Shown here: one piece after another, positions 35,213 to 43,696 of the stretch
How the letters are laid out: every line of letters starts with the position of its first letter
Numbering within the stretch: the stretch's first letter is position 1
Assembly: GCF_034676725.1 (NCBI RefSeq)
Contig: NZ_JAUCBR010000004.1
Location: 3,438,001 to 3,502,000 of the forward strand
DNA from: Denitromonas sp.
Lineage (GTDB): Bacteria; Pseudomonadota; Gammaproteobacteria; Burkholderiales; Rhodocyclaceae
DNA length: 64,000 nt
Reading direction: 5' to 3'
Made by a program: the position numbers and the translations under genes
Notes under the pieces: generated by a model
What the model was told of the DNA's origin: nothing
The model's input: the letters and a program-made list of their open reading frames with translations, nothing else
Database searches by the model: none

Positions 35213-36565
35213 ATGCATTTCAGGCTCCAGAAAGGCTTGGATCTACCCATCAGCGGGGTGCCGGAGCAGCGCATCCATGACGCAGCGCCAGTTCAGCATG
35301 TTGCTGTGGTCGGTGTGGACTACATCGACCTGAAGGCAACGATGCGCGTTGCGGAGGGTGATCGCGTCAAGCGCGGTCAGGCGTTGTTCGAGCACAAGAA
35401 GCTTCCCGGCGTGTGTTTTACGGCACCGGCCGGCGGTGAGGTGGTCGCGATTCACCGAGGCGCGCGGCGTGCGTTGCTCTCCGTCGTTATCCGTGTCGAT
35501 GATGCGGAAGAGGCTGTCGACTTCGGTGCCCATGCGCCTGCAGCACTGTCCGGTCTCGCCCGCGAAGAGGTGGTGGCGCAGCTTTGCCAGTCGGGTATGT
35601 GGACATCGTTGCGGACGCGGCCCTTCAGCAAGGTGCCCAATCCTGAGCAGATCCCGCATGCCATTTTCGTCACCGCCATGGACAGCAATCCGCTGGCGGC
35701 CGATGTGGCCATGCTCATCGCGCAGCACCCGGCCGACTTCCAGCATGGCCTGGCCGTGCTGTCGCGCCTGACTGAAGGCAAGCTGTGGGTGTGCGCCGCG
35801 CCGGGCGCCAAGATCGATCTGCCCGACGCGCTGCCCCGGGTGCAGCGCGCGGACTTCCAGGGCCCGCATCCGGCTGGCCTGCCGGGGACCCACATCCATT
35901 TCCTGTCGCCGGTCAGCGAGCACCGCTCGGTGTGGTACGTCGGTGCGCAGGAGGTGATTGCCATCGGCAAGCTGTTCACCACCGGCCAGCTGCATGTGGA
36001 GCGGGTGGTGTCGCTGGCCGGGCCAGTCGTCAAGCAGCCGCGTCTGGTTCGCACCCGCGTCGGCGCGAGCCTGACCGAACTGACCGACGGCCAGCTGAAG
36101 GCCGGCAAGAACCGCCTGATCTCGGGGTCGGTCTTTGGTGGGCGCACGGGCCGCGACGCCCTGGCCTATCTTGGCCCCTATCATCAGCAGGTCTCCTGTT
36201 TGAAAGAGGGCGACGACCGCGAGTTCATGCACTTCATGCGCGCCGGGGTCAACAAGCACTCGGTGCTCAATATCTTCATTTCCAAGCTGCTCGGCGAAAA
36301 GCGCCTGCCGATGACCACCACCACCAACGGCAGTCCGCGGGCGATGGTGCCGGTGGGCAACTACGAGCAGGTGATGCCGCTGGACATCCTGCCCACGCAG
36401 CTGCTGCGCTACCTGATCGTCGGCGATACCGAGATGGCGCAGAAGCTCGGCGCGCTGGAGCTGGATGAAGACGACCTGGCGCTATGCACCTATGTGTGCG
36501 CCGGGAAATATGAATACGGCCCGATCCTCCGGGATACCCTGGCCCGCATCGAGAAGGAAGGCTGA
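35213..36565 (+). CDS. nqrA: Na+-translocating NADH:quinone reductase subunit A
   Basis: 450 residues. MHFRLQKGLDLPISGVPEQ is the characteristic NqrA N-terminus, and the protein keeps the family segments through AYLGPYHQQVSCLKEGDDREF and LCTYVCAGKYEYGPILRDTL. NqrA is the peripheral, quinone-reductase-associated subunit of the six-subunit complex that couples NADH oxidation to Na+ export. The ATG at 35213 was chosen on the family N-terminus; upstream in-frame sequence is not conserved and the ribosome-binding site is weak. It heads the nqrABCDEF operon. Confidence 0.95.
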   Translation: MHFRLQKGLDLPISGVPEQRIHDAAPVQHVAVVGVDYIDLKATMRVAEGDRVKRGQALFEHKKLPGVCFTAPAGGEVVAIHRGARRALLSVVIRVDDAEEAVDFGAHAPAALSGLAREEVVAQLCQSGMWTSLRTRPFSKVPNPEQIPHAIFVTAMDSNPLAADVAMLIAQHPADFQHGLAVLSRLTEGKLWVCAAPGAKIDLPDALPRVQRADFQGPHPAGLPGTHIHFLSPVSEHRSVWYVGAQEVIAIGKLFTTGQLHVERVVSLAGPVVKQPRLVRTRVGASLTELTDGQLKAGKNRLISGSVFGGRTGRDALAYLGPYHQQVSCLKEGDDREFMHFMRAGVNKHSVLNIFISKLLGEKRLPMTTTTNGSPRAMVPVGNYEQVMPLDILPTQLLRYLIVGDTEMAQKLGALELDEDDLALCTYVCAGKYEYGPILRDTLARIEKEG

Positions 36566-36567
36566 CC

Positions 36568-37779
36568 ATGGGGCTTCGTCAATACCTCGATTCGATCGAG
36601 CACAATTTCGAGAAAGGCGGCAAGCACGAGAAGTGGTACGCGCTGTTCGAGGCCGTCGACACCTTCTTCTACCGCCCGAAGAGCGTCACGCGCAGCAATG
36701 CCCATGTGCGCGACGGCGTCGACCTGAAGCGGATCATGATCACGGTGTGGTTGTGTGTCTTCCCGGCGATGTTCTTCGGCATGTGGAACGTCGGCCACCA
36801 GGCCAACAGCGCGCTGGCGGCGAATCCTGACCTGCTGGCCGGGCTGGAGGGCTGGCGCATCGGCCTGATCCAGATGCTGGCGGGCTTCGATCCGGGCAGC
36901 GTGTGGGACAACTTCATCCACGGTGCAGCGTACTTCCTGCCCATCTACCTGGTGACCTTCGTGGTCGGTGGTTTCTGGGAAGTGTTGTTTGCGGCCGTGC
37001 GCCGGCATGAGGTGAACGAAGGTTTCTTCGTCACCGGCGTGCTGTTTGCACTGATCCTGCCGCCGTCGATCCCGCTGTGGCAGGTCGCCCTGGGCATCAG
37101 CTTCGGCGTGGTCATCGGCAAGGAAGTGTTCGGCGGCACGGGCAAGAACTTCCTCAACCCGGCGCTGGCCGGGCGGGCCTTCCTGTTCTTTGCCTATCCG
37201 GCACAGATGTCGGGCGATGCGGTGTGGACCGCGATCGACGGCTTCACCAGCGCCACGGCGCTGGCCAACGGTGCCGCAGGCGGTGTGGATGCGATCGTGA
37301 TGGCGGGCCTGAGCTGGACCGACGCCTTCCTGGGCTTCATGCAGGGCTCGATCGGCGAGACCAGCACACTGGCCATCCTGATCGGCGGTGCCGTGCTGCT
37401 GATCATGAAGATCGCGGCCTGGCGCATCGTGGCCGGCGTGATGCTGGGCATGATCGGCGTCAGCCTGCTCTTCAACCTGATCGGCTCGGACACCAACCCG
37501 ATGTTCGCCATGCCGTGGTACTGGCATCTGGTGCTCGGCGGTTTCGCCTTCGGCATGATGTTCATGGCGACCGACCCGGTGTCGGCGTCGATGACCAACA
37601 CCGGCAAGTGGATCTTCGGCGCCATCATCGGTGGCATGGCGGTGATGATCCGCGTGGTCAACCCGGCCTTCCCCGAGGGCATGATGCTGGCCATTTTGTT
37701 CGGCAACCTGTGCGCACCGCTGATCGACCATTTCGTGGTGCAGGCAAACATCAAGCGGAGGCTGGCCCGCAATGTCTAA
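36568..37779 (+). CDS. nqrB: Na+-translocating NADH:quinone reductase subunit B
   Basis: 403-residue membrane protein with about ten helices (for example MITVWLCVFPAMFFGMWNV and YFLPIYLVTFVVGGFWEVLF). The covalent FMN site is T230 in DGFTSATALA, and riboflavin and quinone are also expected to bind NqrB. FLNPALAGRAFLFFAYP is a family signature. It begins 2 bp after nqrA and overlaps nqrC by 8 bp. Confidence 0.95.
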   Translation: MGLRQYLDSIEHNFEKGGKHEKWYALFEAVDTFFYRPKSVTRSNAHVRDGVDLKRIMITVWLCVFPAMFFGMWNVGHQANSALAANPDLLAGLEGWRIGLIQMLAGFDPGSVWDNFIHGAAYFLPIYLVTFVVGGFWEVLFAAVRRHEVNEGFFVTGVLFALILPPSIPLWQVALGISFGVVIGKEVFGGTGKNFLNPALAGRAFLFFAYPAQMSGDAVWTAIDGFTSATALANGAAGGVDAIVMAGLSWTDAFLGFMQGSIGETSTLAILIGGAVLLIMKIAAWRIVAGVMLGMIGVSLLFNLIGSDTNPMFAMPWYWHLVLGGFAFGMMFMATDPVSASMTNTGKWIFGAIIGGMAVMIRVVNPAFPEGMMLAILFGNLCAPLIDHFVVQANIKRRLARNV

Positions 37780-38557
37780 TAAGGAAACGACCTCCCGTAC
37801 GCTGATGGTCGCGTTGGCGGTCAGTCTGGTGAGTTCGGTCTTCGTGGCCGGTGCGGCGGTCTCGCTCAAGCCGATCCAGATCGAAAACCGTCAGCTCGAC
37901 AAGCAACGCAGCATCCTGGCCATTGCCGGCCTGGGTGAGGGCAAGCTCAGCGGCAGCGAGGTGAAGAAGCTCTTTGGCGAGCGGATTTCCGCCAAGGTGG
38001 TGGATCTGGAAAGCGGCGACTATGTCGACCAGTTCGACCCGGCCACCTTCGATCCGCTCAAGGCCGCGCGCGACCCGAAACTGTCCGAGGAACTGGCGGG
38101 CAACGAGGACATCGCCCTGATCAAGCGCCGCGAACGCTATACCACGGTCTACACCGTCGAGCAGGACGGCAAGCTCGAATCGCTGATCCTGCCGATTCGC
38201 GGCTACGGCCTGTGGTCGACCCTTCACGGCTTCATTGCCGTCAAGGCGGACCTCAACACCGTGGTGGGCCTGGGCTTTTACCAGCACGCGGAAACCCCGG
38301 GTCTGGGCGGCGAAGTGGACAACCCCAAATGGAAGGGGATCTGGCCGGGCAAGCAGCTCTTCGACGAGGCCGGCAAACCGGTGATCCGCATCGTCAAGGG
38401 CGGCGTCGATCCGGCCAGCGCGTCGGCGGTGCATCAGGTCGATGCGCTTGCCGGTGCCACGCTGACCAGCAATGGCGTCGATCGTTTGCTGCAATTCTGG
38501 CTGGGTGAGCAGGGCTTTGGCCCGTATCTGGCAAAACTGCGCGCACAGGGGGCCTGA
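37772..38557 (+). CDS. nqrC: Na+-translocating NADH:quinone reductase subunit C
   Basis: 261 residues with an N-terminal membrane anchor (about residues 10-28) and a periplasmic FMN-binding domain. The flavinylated residue should be T230 in VDALAGATLTSNGVDRLL, and GLGGEVDNPKWKGIW is conserved in the family. It passes electrons from NqrD/E to NqrB. Flavin attachment to NqrB and NqrC needs ApbE, whose gene is not in this operon. Confidence 0.94.
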   Translation: MSNKETTSRTLMVALAVSLVSSVFVAGAAVSLKPIQIENRQLDKQRSILAIAGLGEGKLSGSEVKKLFGERISAKVVDLESGDYVDQFDPATFDPLKAARDPKLSEELAGNEDIALIKRRERYTTVYTVEQDGKLESLILPIRGYGLWSTLHGFIAVKADLNTVVGLGFYQHAETPGLGGEVDNPKWKGIWPGKQLFDEAGKPVIRIVKGGVDPASASAVHQVDALAGATLTSNGVDRLLQFWLGEQGFGPYLAKLRAQGA

Positions 38558-38559
38558 CC

Positions 38560-39228
38560 ATGGCAAAAGCAAGCATCAAGGAAGTCCTGCTTAACCCGAT
38601 CTTCAACAACAACCCGATCGGTCTGCAGATTCTCGGTATCTGTTCGGCGCTGGCCGTCACGTCGAACCTCAAGACGGCGCTGGTCATGTCGATCGCGCTG
38701 ACGCTGGTGACGGCGTTCTCGAACCTGTTCATCTCGATGATCCGCAAGCAGATCCCCAGCTCGATCCGCATGATCGTGCAGATGGTGATCATCGCCTCGC
38801 TGGTGATCGTGGTCGATCAGGTCCTGCGTGCCTACGCCTTCGGCCTGGCCAAGCAGCTGTCGGTGTTCGTCGGCCTGATCATCACCAACTGTATCGTGAT
38901 GGGGCGCGCCGAAGCCTTTGCCATGCAGAACCCGCCGCTGCTGTCGTTCATGGACGGCATCGGCAACGGCCTGGGCTACAGCGCGATGTTGATCGTGCTC
39001 GGCGTGATCCGCGAACTCTTCGGCGCCGGCAAGCTGCTCGGCTTCGAAGTGCTGTCGCTGGCCAAGGATGGTGGCTGGTATGTGCCCAACGGCCTGTTGC
39101 TGCTGCCGCCGTCGGCCTTCTTCCTGATCGGTCTCATCATCTGGGGCCTGCGCACCTGGAAGAAGAATCAAGTCGAAGCGCCGGCCTTCACGCTGGCGCC
39201 GCAAGTGGCCAACCAGGAGGCTCACTGA
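38560..39228 (+). CDS. nqrD: Na+-translocating NADH:quinone reductase subunit D
   Basis: 222-residue membrane protein with six helices. LNPIFNNNPIGLQILGICSALAVT near the start and TNCIVMGRAEAFAMQNPPLLSFMDGIGNGLGY, with its conserved Cys, are family hallmarks. NqrD and NqrE bind an intramembrane iron site. It starts 2 bp after nqrC and ends 1 bp before nqrE. Confidence 0.95.
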   Translation: MAKASIKEVLLNPIFNNNPIGLQILGICSALAVTSNLKTALVMSIALTLVTAFSNLFISMIRKQIPSSIRMIVQMVIIASLVIVVDQVLRAYAFGLAKQLSVFVGLIITNCIVMGRAEAFAMQNPPLLSFMDGIGNGLGYSAMLIVLGVIRELFGAGKLLGFEVLSLAKDGGWYVPNGLLLLPPSAFFLIGLIIWGLRTWKKNQVEAPAFTLAPQVANQEAH

Positions 39229-39229
39229 T

Positions 39230-39838
<609 letters not shown>

Positions 39839-39853
39839 GGACGGAACGACCCA

Positions 39854-41080
39854 ATGAACAATCTGGAAATCATCCTCGCAATCGGGATGTTCACCGCGAT
39901 CGTGCTGGCCCTCGTCGTCTTCATCCTGATGGCGCGGGCGCGGCTGGTCTCCAGCGGCGACGTCACGATCGACATCAACGGTGAACACAAGCTCACCGTG
40001 CCGGCCGGCGGCAAGCTGCTGCAGACCCTGGCCAACCACAACATCTTCCTGTCGTCGGCCTGCGGCGGGGGCGGCACCTGTGCGCAATGCAAGTGCATCG
40101 TCGAGGAGGGCGGCGGTGAAATGCTGCCCACCGAAGAGTCGCATTTCACCAAGCGCCAGCGCCAGGAAGGCTGGCGCCTGTCGTGCCAGACCCCGGTCAA
40201 GCAGGACATGAAGGTCGAGGTGCCGGAGGAGGTGTTCGGCGTCAAGAAATGGGAGTGCACCGTCGAGTCCAACCCCAACGTCGCCACCTTCATCAAGGAG
40301 CTCACGCTGCGCCTGCCCGAGGGCGAGAACGTCGACTTCCGCGCGGGTGGCTATGTGCAGCTTGAGTGCCCGCCGCATGTCGTCAAGTACAAGGACTTCG
40401 AGATCGAAGAGCGCTTCCACGGCGACTGGGACAAGTTCAACCTGTGGCGCTTTGTCTCCAAGGTGGACGAGACCGTCATCCGTGCCTACTCGATGGCCAA
40501 CTATCCGGAAGAGCAGGGCGTGGTGAAGTTCAACATCCGCGTGGCTTCGCCGCCGCCCTCGCGCGACGACATCCCGCCGGGCCAGATGTCCTCCTGGGTG
40601 TTCAGTCTCAAGCCTGGCGACAAGGTCACCGTGTATGGTCCGTTCGGCGAGTTCTTCGCGCGCGAGACCGACAACGAGATGGTGTTCATCGGTGGCGGTG
40701 CCGGCATGGCGCCGATGCGCTCGCACATCTTCGACCAGCTCAAGCGGCTCAAGAGCACGCGCAAGATCACCTTCTGGTACGGTGCGCGCTCGCTGCGCGA
40801 GACCTTCTATGTCGACGAGTTCAACAAGTTGCAGGAGGAGAACCCCAACTTCACCTGGCACCTGGCCTTGTCCGATCCGCTGCCGGAAGACAACTGGACG
40901 GGCTACACCGGCTTCATCCACAACGTGCTGTACGAGAACTATCTCAAGGACCACCCGGCGCCGGAAGACTGCGAGTTCTACATGTGCGGCCCCCCGATGA
41001 TGAACTCGGCGGTCATCAACATGCTGGTCGACCTCGGCGTCGAGCGTGAGAACATCATGCTTGACGACTTCGGCGGTTGA
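39854..41080 (+). CDS. nqrF: Na+-translocating NADH:quinone reductase subunit F
   Basis: 408 residues: an N-terminal membrane anchor (about 5-25), a [2Fe-2S] ferredoxin domain with C70, C76 and C79 (ACGGGGTCAQC) plus a later Cys (LSCQTP), an FAD domain (RAYSMANYPEE) and an NADH domain (FIGGGAGMAPMRSH; YMCGPPMMN). It is the NADH-oxidising entry subunit. 15 bp separate it from nqrE. Confidence 0.96.
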   Translation: MNNLEIILAIGMFTAIVLALVVFILMARARLVSSGDVTIDINGEHKLTVPAGGKLLQTLANHNIFLSSACGGGGTCAQCKCIVEEGGGEMLPTEESHFTKRQRQEGWRLSCQTPVKQDMKVEVPEEVFGVKKWECTVESNPNVATFIKELTLRLPEGENVDFRAGGYVQLECPPHVVKYKDFEIEERFHGDWDKFNLWRFVSKVDETVIRAYSMANYPEEQGVVKFNIRVASPPPSRDDIPPGQMSSWVFSLKPGDKVTVYGPFGEFFARETDNEMVFIGGGAGMAPMRSHIFDQLKRLKSTRKITFWYGARSLRETFYVDEFNKLQEENPNFTWHLALSDPLPEDNWTGYTGFIHNVLYENYLKDHPAPEDCEFYMCGPPMMNSAVINMLVDLGVERENIMLDDFGG

Positions 41081-41110
41081 TCGGGGCCGCGGACAGACGA
41101 GGCGAACGAG

Positions 41111-41314
41111 ATGAGTATTTTTGTGGTGACTTTTGCGGTCATTCTCTTTGTGGTGCTGGCGATGGCGATCGGCGTGATCGCCGGTCGCAAGCCCATCGGC
41201 GGCAGTTGTGGCGGAATGGGGGCGGTGGGCCTCGAGTGTGAGGCGGGCTGCGCCAAGCCCTGCCCGAAGCGACGCGCTCGCATGAAAGCGCAGGCGGAAG
41301 GAAAGGAAGAATAA
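41111..41314 (+). CDS. nqrM: (Na+)-NQR maturation protein NqrM
   Basis: 67 residues: one N-terminal membrane helix (about 4-25) and a Cys-rich segment, GGSCGGMGAVGLECEAGCAKPCPK, with four cysteines. This is the pattern of NqrM, which helps insert iron into the NqrD/NqrE site. It is 30 bp after nqrF and 2 bp before the CBS-domain gene. Confidence 0.92.
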   Translation: MSIFVVTFAVILFVVLAMAIGVIAGRKPIGGSCGGMGAVGLECEAGCAKPCPKRRARMKAQAEGKEE

Positions 41315-41316
41315 GC

Positions 41317-41712
41317 ATGCTGCGTTCGTTGAAGGTCAAGGATTACATGACGCGGGATCCGCTGTCGTTCTCGCCCGACATGGAGGTGCTCGAGGCGGTC
41401 CACCAACTGCTGGCGCACCACCTCAGTGGCGCACCGGTGGTCGATGAGAACGGCAAGCCGATCGGTTTCCTGTCGGAAAAGGACTGCCTCAAGGCGGCGC
41501 TCAACGCCTCCTACTACGAGGAGTTCGGCGGCCAGGTGCGCCAGTTCATGACGCAACCGGTCGTCACCATCGACGCCGAGTCGACACTGACCGACGCGGC
41601 CGAGATGTTCGTCACCCAGCTCCACCGTTGCTATCCCGTGGTCGAGGATGGGCAGCTGGTGGGGCAGTTGTCGCGTCACAACACCCTCGCGGCGCTCGAG
41701 CGCCTCTGGTAA
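41317..41712 (+). CDS. CBS-domain protein
   Basis: 131 residues comprising one CBS pair: module 1 at about 8-60 (VKDYMTRDPLSFSPDMEVLEAVHQL...GAPVVDENGKPIGFLSEKDCL) and module 2 at about 75-127 (VRQFMTQPVVTIDAESTLTDAAEMF...CYPVVEDGQLVGQLSR). CBS pairs bind adenine nucleotides. The gene is at the end of the nqr operon and may sense energy charge, but no target is evident. The start is 2 bp after nqrM. Confidence 0.85.
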   Translation: MLRSLKVKDYMTRDPLSFSPDMEVLEAVHQLLAHHLSGAPVVDENGKPIGFLSEKDCLKAALNASYYEEFGGQVRQFMTQPVVTIDAESTLTDAAEMFVTQLHRCYPVVEDGQLVGQLSRHNTLAALERLW

Positions 41713-41800
41713 GTCCGTTCCCGGCGGGGTGCCGTGTGCGCAAAGCGCCGGCGACCCGCGCCGCCGCCGGCTCCGTCGGCGTGATCACGCGAGGGAAACC

Positions 41801-43030
41801 ATGGGCTTGATCGTCCAGAAATACGGCGGCACCTCGGTCGGCGCGCCCGACCGCATCAAGCAGGTCGCTGCGCGCATCGCCCGCTTCCAGCGCGAGGGGC
41901 ACCCGCTCGTGGTGGTGGTCTCGGCGATGAGCGGCGAAACCAATCGCCTGATCGCGCTCACCCGGGACATCACCACCACGCCGACGCCGCGCGAGCTCGA
42001 TGTGGTCGTGTCCACTGGCGAGCAGGTCACCATCGGCCTGCTGTGCATGGCGCTTCACACGCTCGGCGTGAAGGCGCGCAGCTACACCGGTGCGCAGGTG
42101 CGCATTCTCACCGACAGCGCCCACACCAAGGCGCGCATCCTGTCGATCGACGAAACCCCCATCCGGCGCGACCTCGATGACGGCTGCGTGGTGGTGGTGG
42201 CCGGTTTTCAGGGCGTGGATGCCGCGGGCAACATCACCACGCTCGGGCGGGGTGGCTCCGACACCACGGGCGTGGCCCTCGCCGCTGCCCTGCAGGCCGA
42301 TGAGTGCCAGATCTACACCGATGTCGATGGGGTGTACACCACCGATCCGCGCATCGTCCCCGAGGCGCGCAAGCTCGACCGGATCACCTTCGAAGAGATG
42401 CTCGAGATGGCCAGTCTCGGCTCGAAAGTGCTGCAGATCCGATCGGTCGAGTTCGCCGGCAAGTACAAGGTCAAACTACGCGTGCTGTCGAGCTTTGCCG
42501 ACACGGGCGAAGGCACCCTGATCACCACCGAGGAAGACACCACGATGGAACAGCCTGTCATTTCCGGCATTGCCTTCAACCGCGACGAGGCCAAGCTGAC
42601 GGTGCTCGGCGTGCCCGACACGCCCGGCACCGCCTACCGCATTCTCGGCCCCATTGCCGAAGCCAATATCGATGTCGACATGATCATCCAGAACGTGGGC
42701 CAGGACGGCACGACGGATGTCTCGTGCACCGTCGCCCGTGGCGATCACGACAGGGCCATGGCCATTCTCGGCCAGGTGCGCGACGCCATTGGCGCGCGCG
42801 AGATTCGCAGCGACACGAGCATGGCCAAGGTGTCGGTGGTGGGCGTCGGCATGCGGTCACACCCGGGCGTGGCGTCGCTGATGTTCCGTACGCTGGCCGA
42901 GGAGGGCATCAACATCCAGATGATTTCGACCTCCGAAATCAAGATCTCGGTGGTCATCGACGAGAAGTATCTGGAACTGGCCGTGCGCGTGCTGCACAAG
43001 GCGTTTGGCCTGGATGGCAGCGCAGCTTAA
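41801..43030 (+). CDS. lysC: Aspartate kinase
   Basis: 409 residues. The kinase signature MGLIVQKYGGTSVGAPDRIKQ opens the protein. FQGVDAAGNITTLGRGGSDTTGVALAAAL and YTDVDGVYTTDPRIVPEARKLDRITFEEMLEMASLGSKVLQ follow, and two ACT domains end it (SGIAFNRDEAKLTVLGVPDTPG; VSVVGVGMRSHPGVASLMF). It makes aspartyl phosphate for lysine, threonine and methionine synthesis and is probably feedback-regulated through the ACT domains. GAGGG precedes the ATG at 41801. A tRNA-Ser gene follows. Confidence 0.95.
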   Translation: MGLIVQKYGGTSVGAPDRIKQVAARIARFQREGHPLVVVVSAMSGETNRLIALTRDITTTPTPRELDVVVSTGEQVTIGLLCMALHTLGVKARSYTGAQVRILTDSAHTKARILSIDETPIRRDLDDGCVVVVAGFQGVDAAGNITTLGRGGSDTTGVALAAALQADECQIYTDVDGVYTTDPRIVPEARKLDRITFEEMLEMASLGSKVLQIRSVEFAGKYKVKLRVLSSFADTGEGTLITTEEDTTMEQPVISGIAFNRDEAKLTVLGVPDTPGTAYRILGPIAEANIDVDMIIQNVGQDGTTDVSCTVARGDHDRAMAILGQVRDAIGAREIRSDTSMAKVSVVGVGMRSHPGVASLMFRTLAEEGINIQMISTSEIKISVVIDEKYLELAVRVLHKAFGLDGSAA

Positions 43031-43036
43031 AGTGGT

Positions 43037-43065
43037 TTGACCGCGGGGCGCGAAACCGATATTAT
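43037..43065 (+). promoter_or_regulatory. Sigma-70 promoter of tRNA-Ser
   Basis: TTGACC (43037-43042), a 17-bp spacer and TATTAT (43060-43065), ending 16 bp before the tRNA. Confidence 0.75.
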
Positions 43066-43081
43066 CGCGGCCCTGTGGTGA

Positions 43082-43174
43082 GGAGACGTGGCCGAGAGGT
43101 CGAAGGCACTCCCCTGCTAAGGGAGCATACCGTCAAAAGCGGTATCGAGGGTTCGAATCCCTCCGTCTCCGCCA
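43082..43174 (+). tRNA. tRNA-Ser (anticodon GCT)
   Basis: A 7-bp acceptor stem GGAGACG/CGTCTCC, a long variable arm (ACCGTCAAAAGCGGT region), a GGTTCGAATCC T-arm and an encoded CCA (43172-43174). The anticodon loop CTGCTAA gives GCT, reading AGC/AGU serine codons. Confidence 0.95.
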
Positions 43175-43184
43175 CACACAGTGC

Positions 43185-43213
43185 TTTACGGCGGTTATTC
43201 TTCATCGTATAAT
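43185..43213 (+). promoter_or_regulatory. Sigma-70 promoter of the first tRNA-Arg
   Basis: TTTACG (43185-43190), a 17-bp spacer and a perfect TATAAT (43208-43213), ending 16 bp before the tRNA. Confidence 0.8.
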
Positions 43214-43229
43214 CGCTGGCTTCGCGGTT

Positions 43230-43306
43230 GCGCTCGTAGCTCAGTTGGATAGAGTACCTGGCTACGAACCAGGGGGTCGTGGGTTCGAATCCTGCCGAGC
43301 GCGCCA
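43230..43306 (+). tRNA. tRNA-Arg (anticodon ACG), copy 1
   Basis: 77 nt including the encoded CCA. Acceptor GCGCTCG/CGAGCGC, D-arm AGCTCAGTTGGATAGAGT, anticodon loop CTACGAA (ACG) and T-arm GGGTTCGAATCC are clear. A34 would be modified to inosine to read CGN codons. Identical to the copy at 43401. Confidence 0.96.
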
Positions 43307-43339
43307 CAACGAACAAAGCAATAAGCAAGAATCAAAAAG

Positions 43340-43362
43340 GCCGCGTCCAGCGCGGCTTTTTT
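43340..43362 (+). terminator. Rho-independent terminator between the tRNA-Arg genes
   Basis: GCCGCG-tccag-CGCGGC followed by TTTTTT, 34 bp after the first tRNA-Arg. Confidence 0.9.
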
Positions 43363-43400
43363 AGTCCGGACCGAAGGCCGTTGGGCCTGAAGCCGGCAAC

Positions 43401-43477
43401 GCGCTCGTAGCTCAGTTGGATAGAGTACCTGGCTACGAACCAGGGGGTCGTGGGTTCGAATCCTGCCGAGCGCGCCA
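43401..43477 (+). tRNA. tRNA-Arg (anticodon ACG), copy 2
   Basis: A 77-nt exact duplicate of 43230-43306, CCA included. The flanks differ, so only the tRNA itself is duplicated. Confidence 0.96.
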
Positions 43478-43486
43478 GTTTTTGCC

Positions 43487-43522
43487 AAAGGGCACTTCTT
43501 TCGGAAGTGCCCTTTGTTGTTT
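43487..43522 (+). terminator. Rho-independent terminator after tRNA-Arg copy 2
   Basis: A 12-bp perfect stem, AAAGGGCACTTC with its complement around a 5-nt loop, followed by GTTGTTT. Confidence 0.88.
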
Positions 43523-43696
43523 CTGCCGGGCGATTCCGCCACGCGCATGCATCGTTCCGATGGGCGATCCGTGTATGACATACTTCCTCCGCGCATCCGC
43601 GTCCCCGCGCCCCGTGTAACGGCCCGAGCCGATCACATGTTTCCGCCGGGCCAACGATCACGCGCGAGCGCCATGCCCCTCGATGGAAGAGCTGTG

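Noticed and set aside
43230..43477. Tandem tRNA-Arg repeat as an integration (att) site
   Set aside because: No integrase or phage genes nearby, and the repeat is exactly the tRNA with unlike flanks; simple gene duplication explains it.
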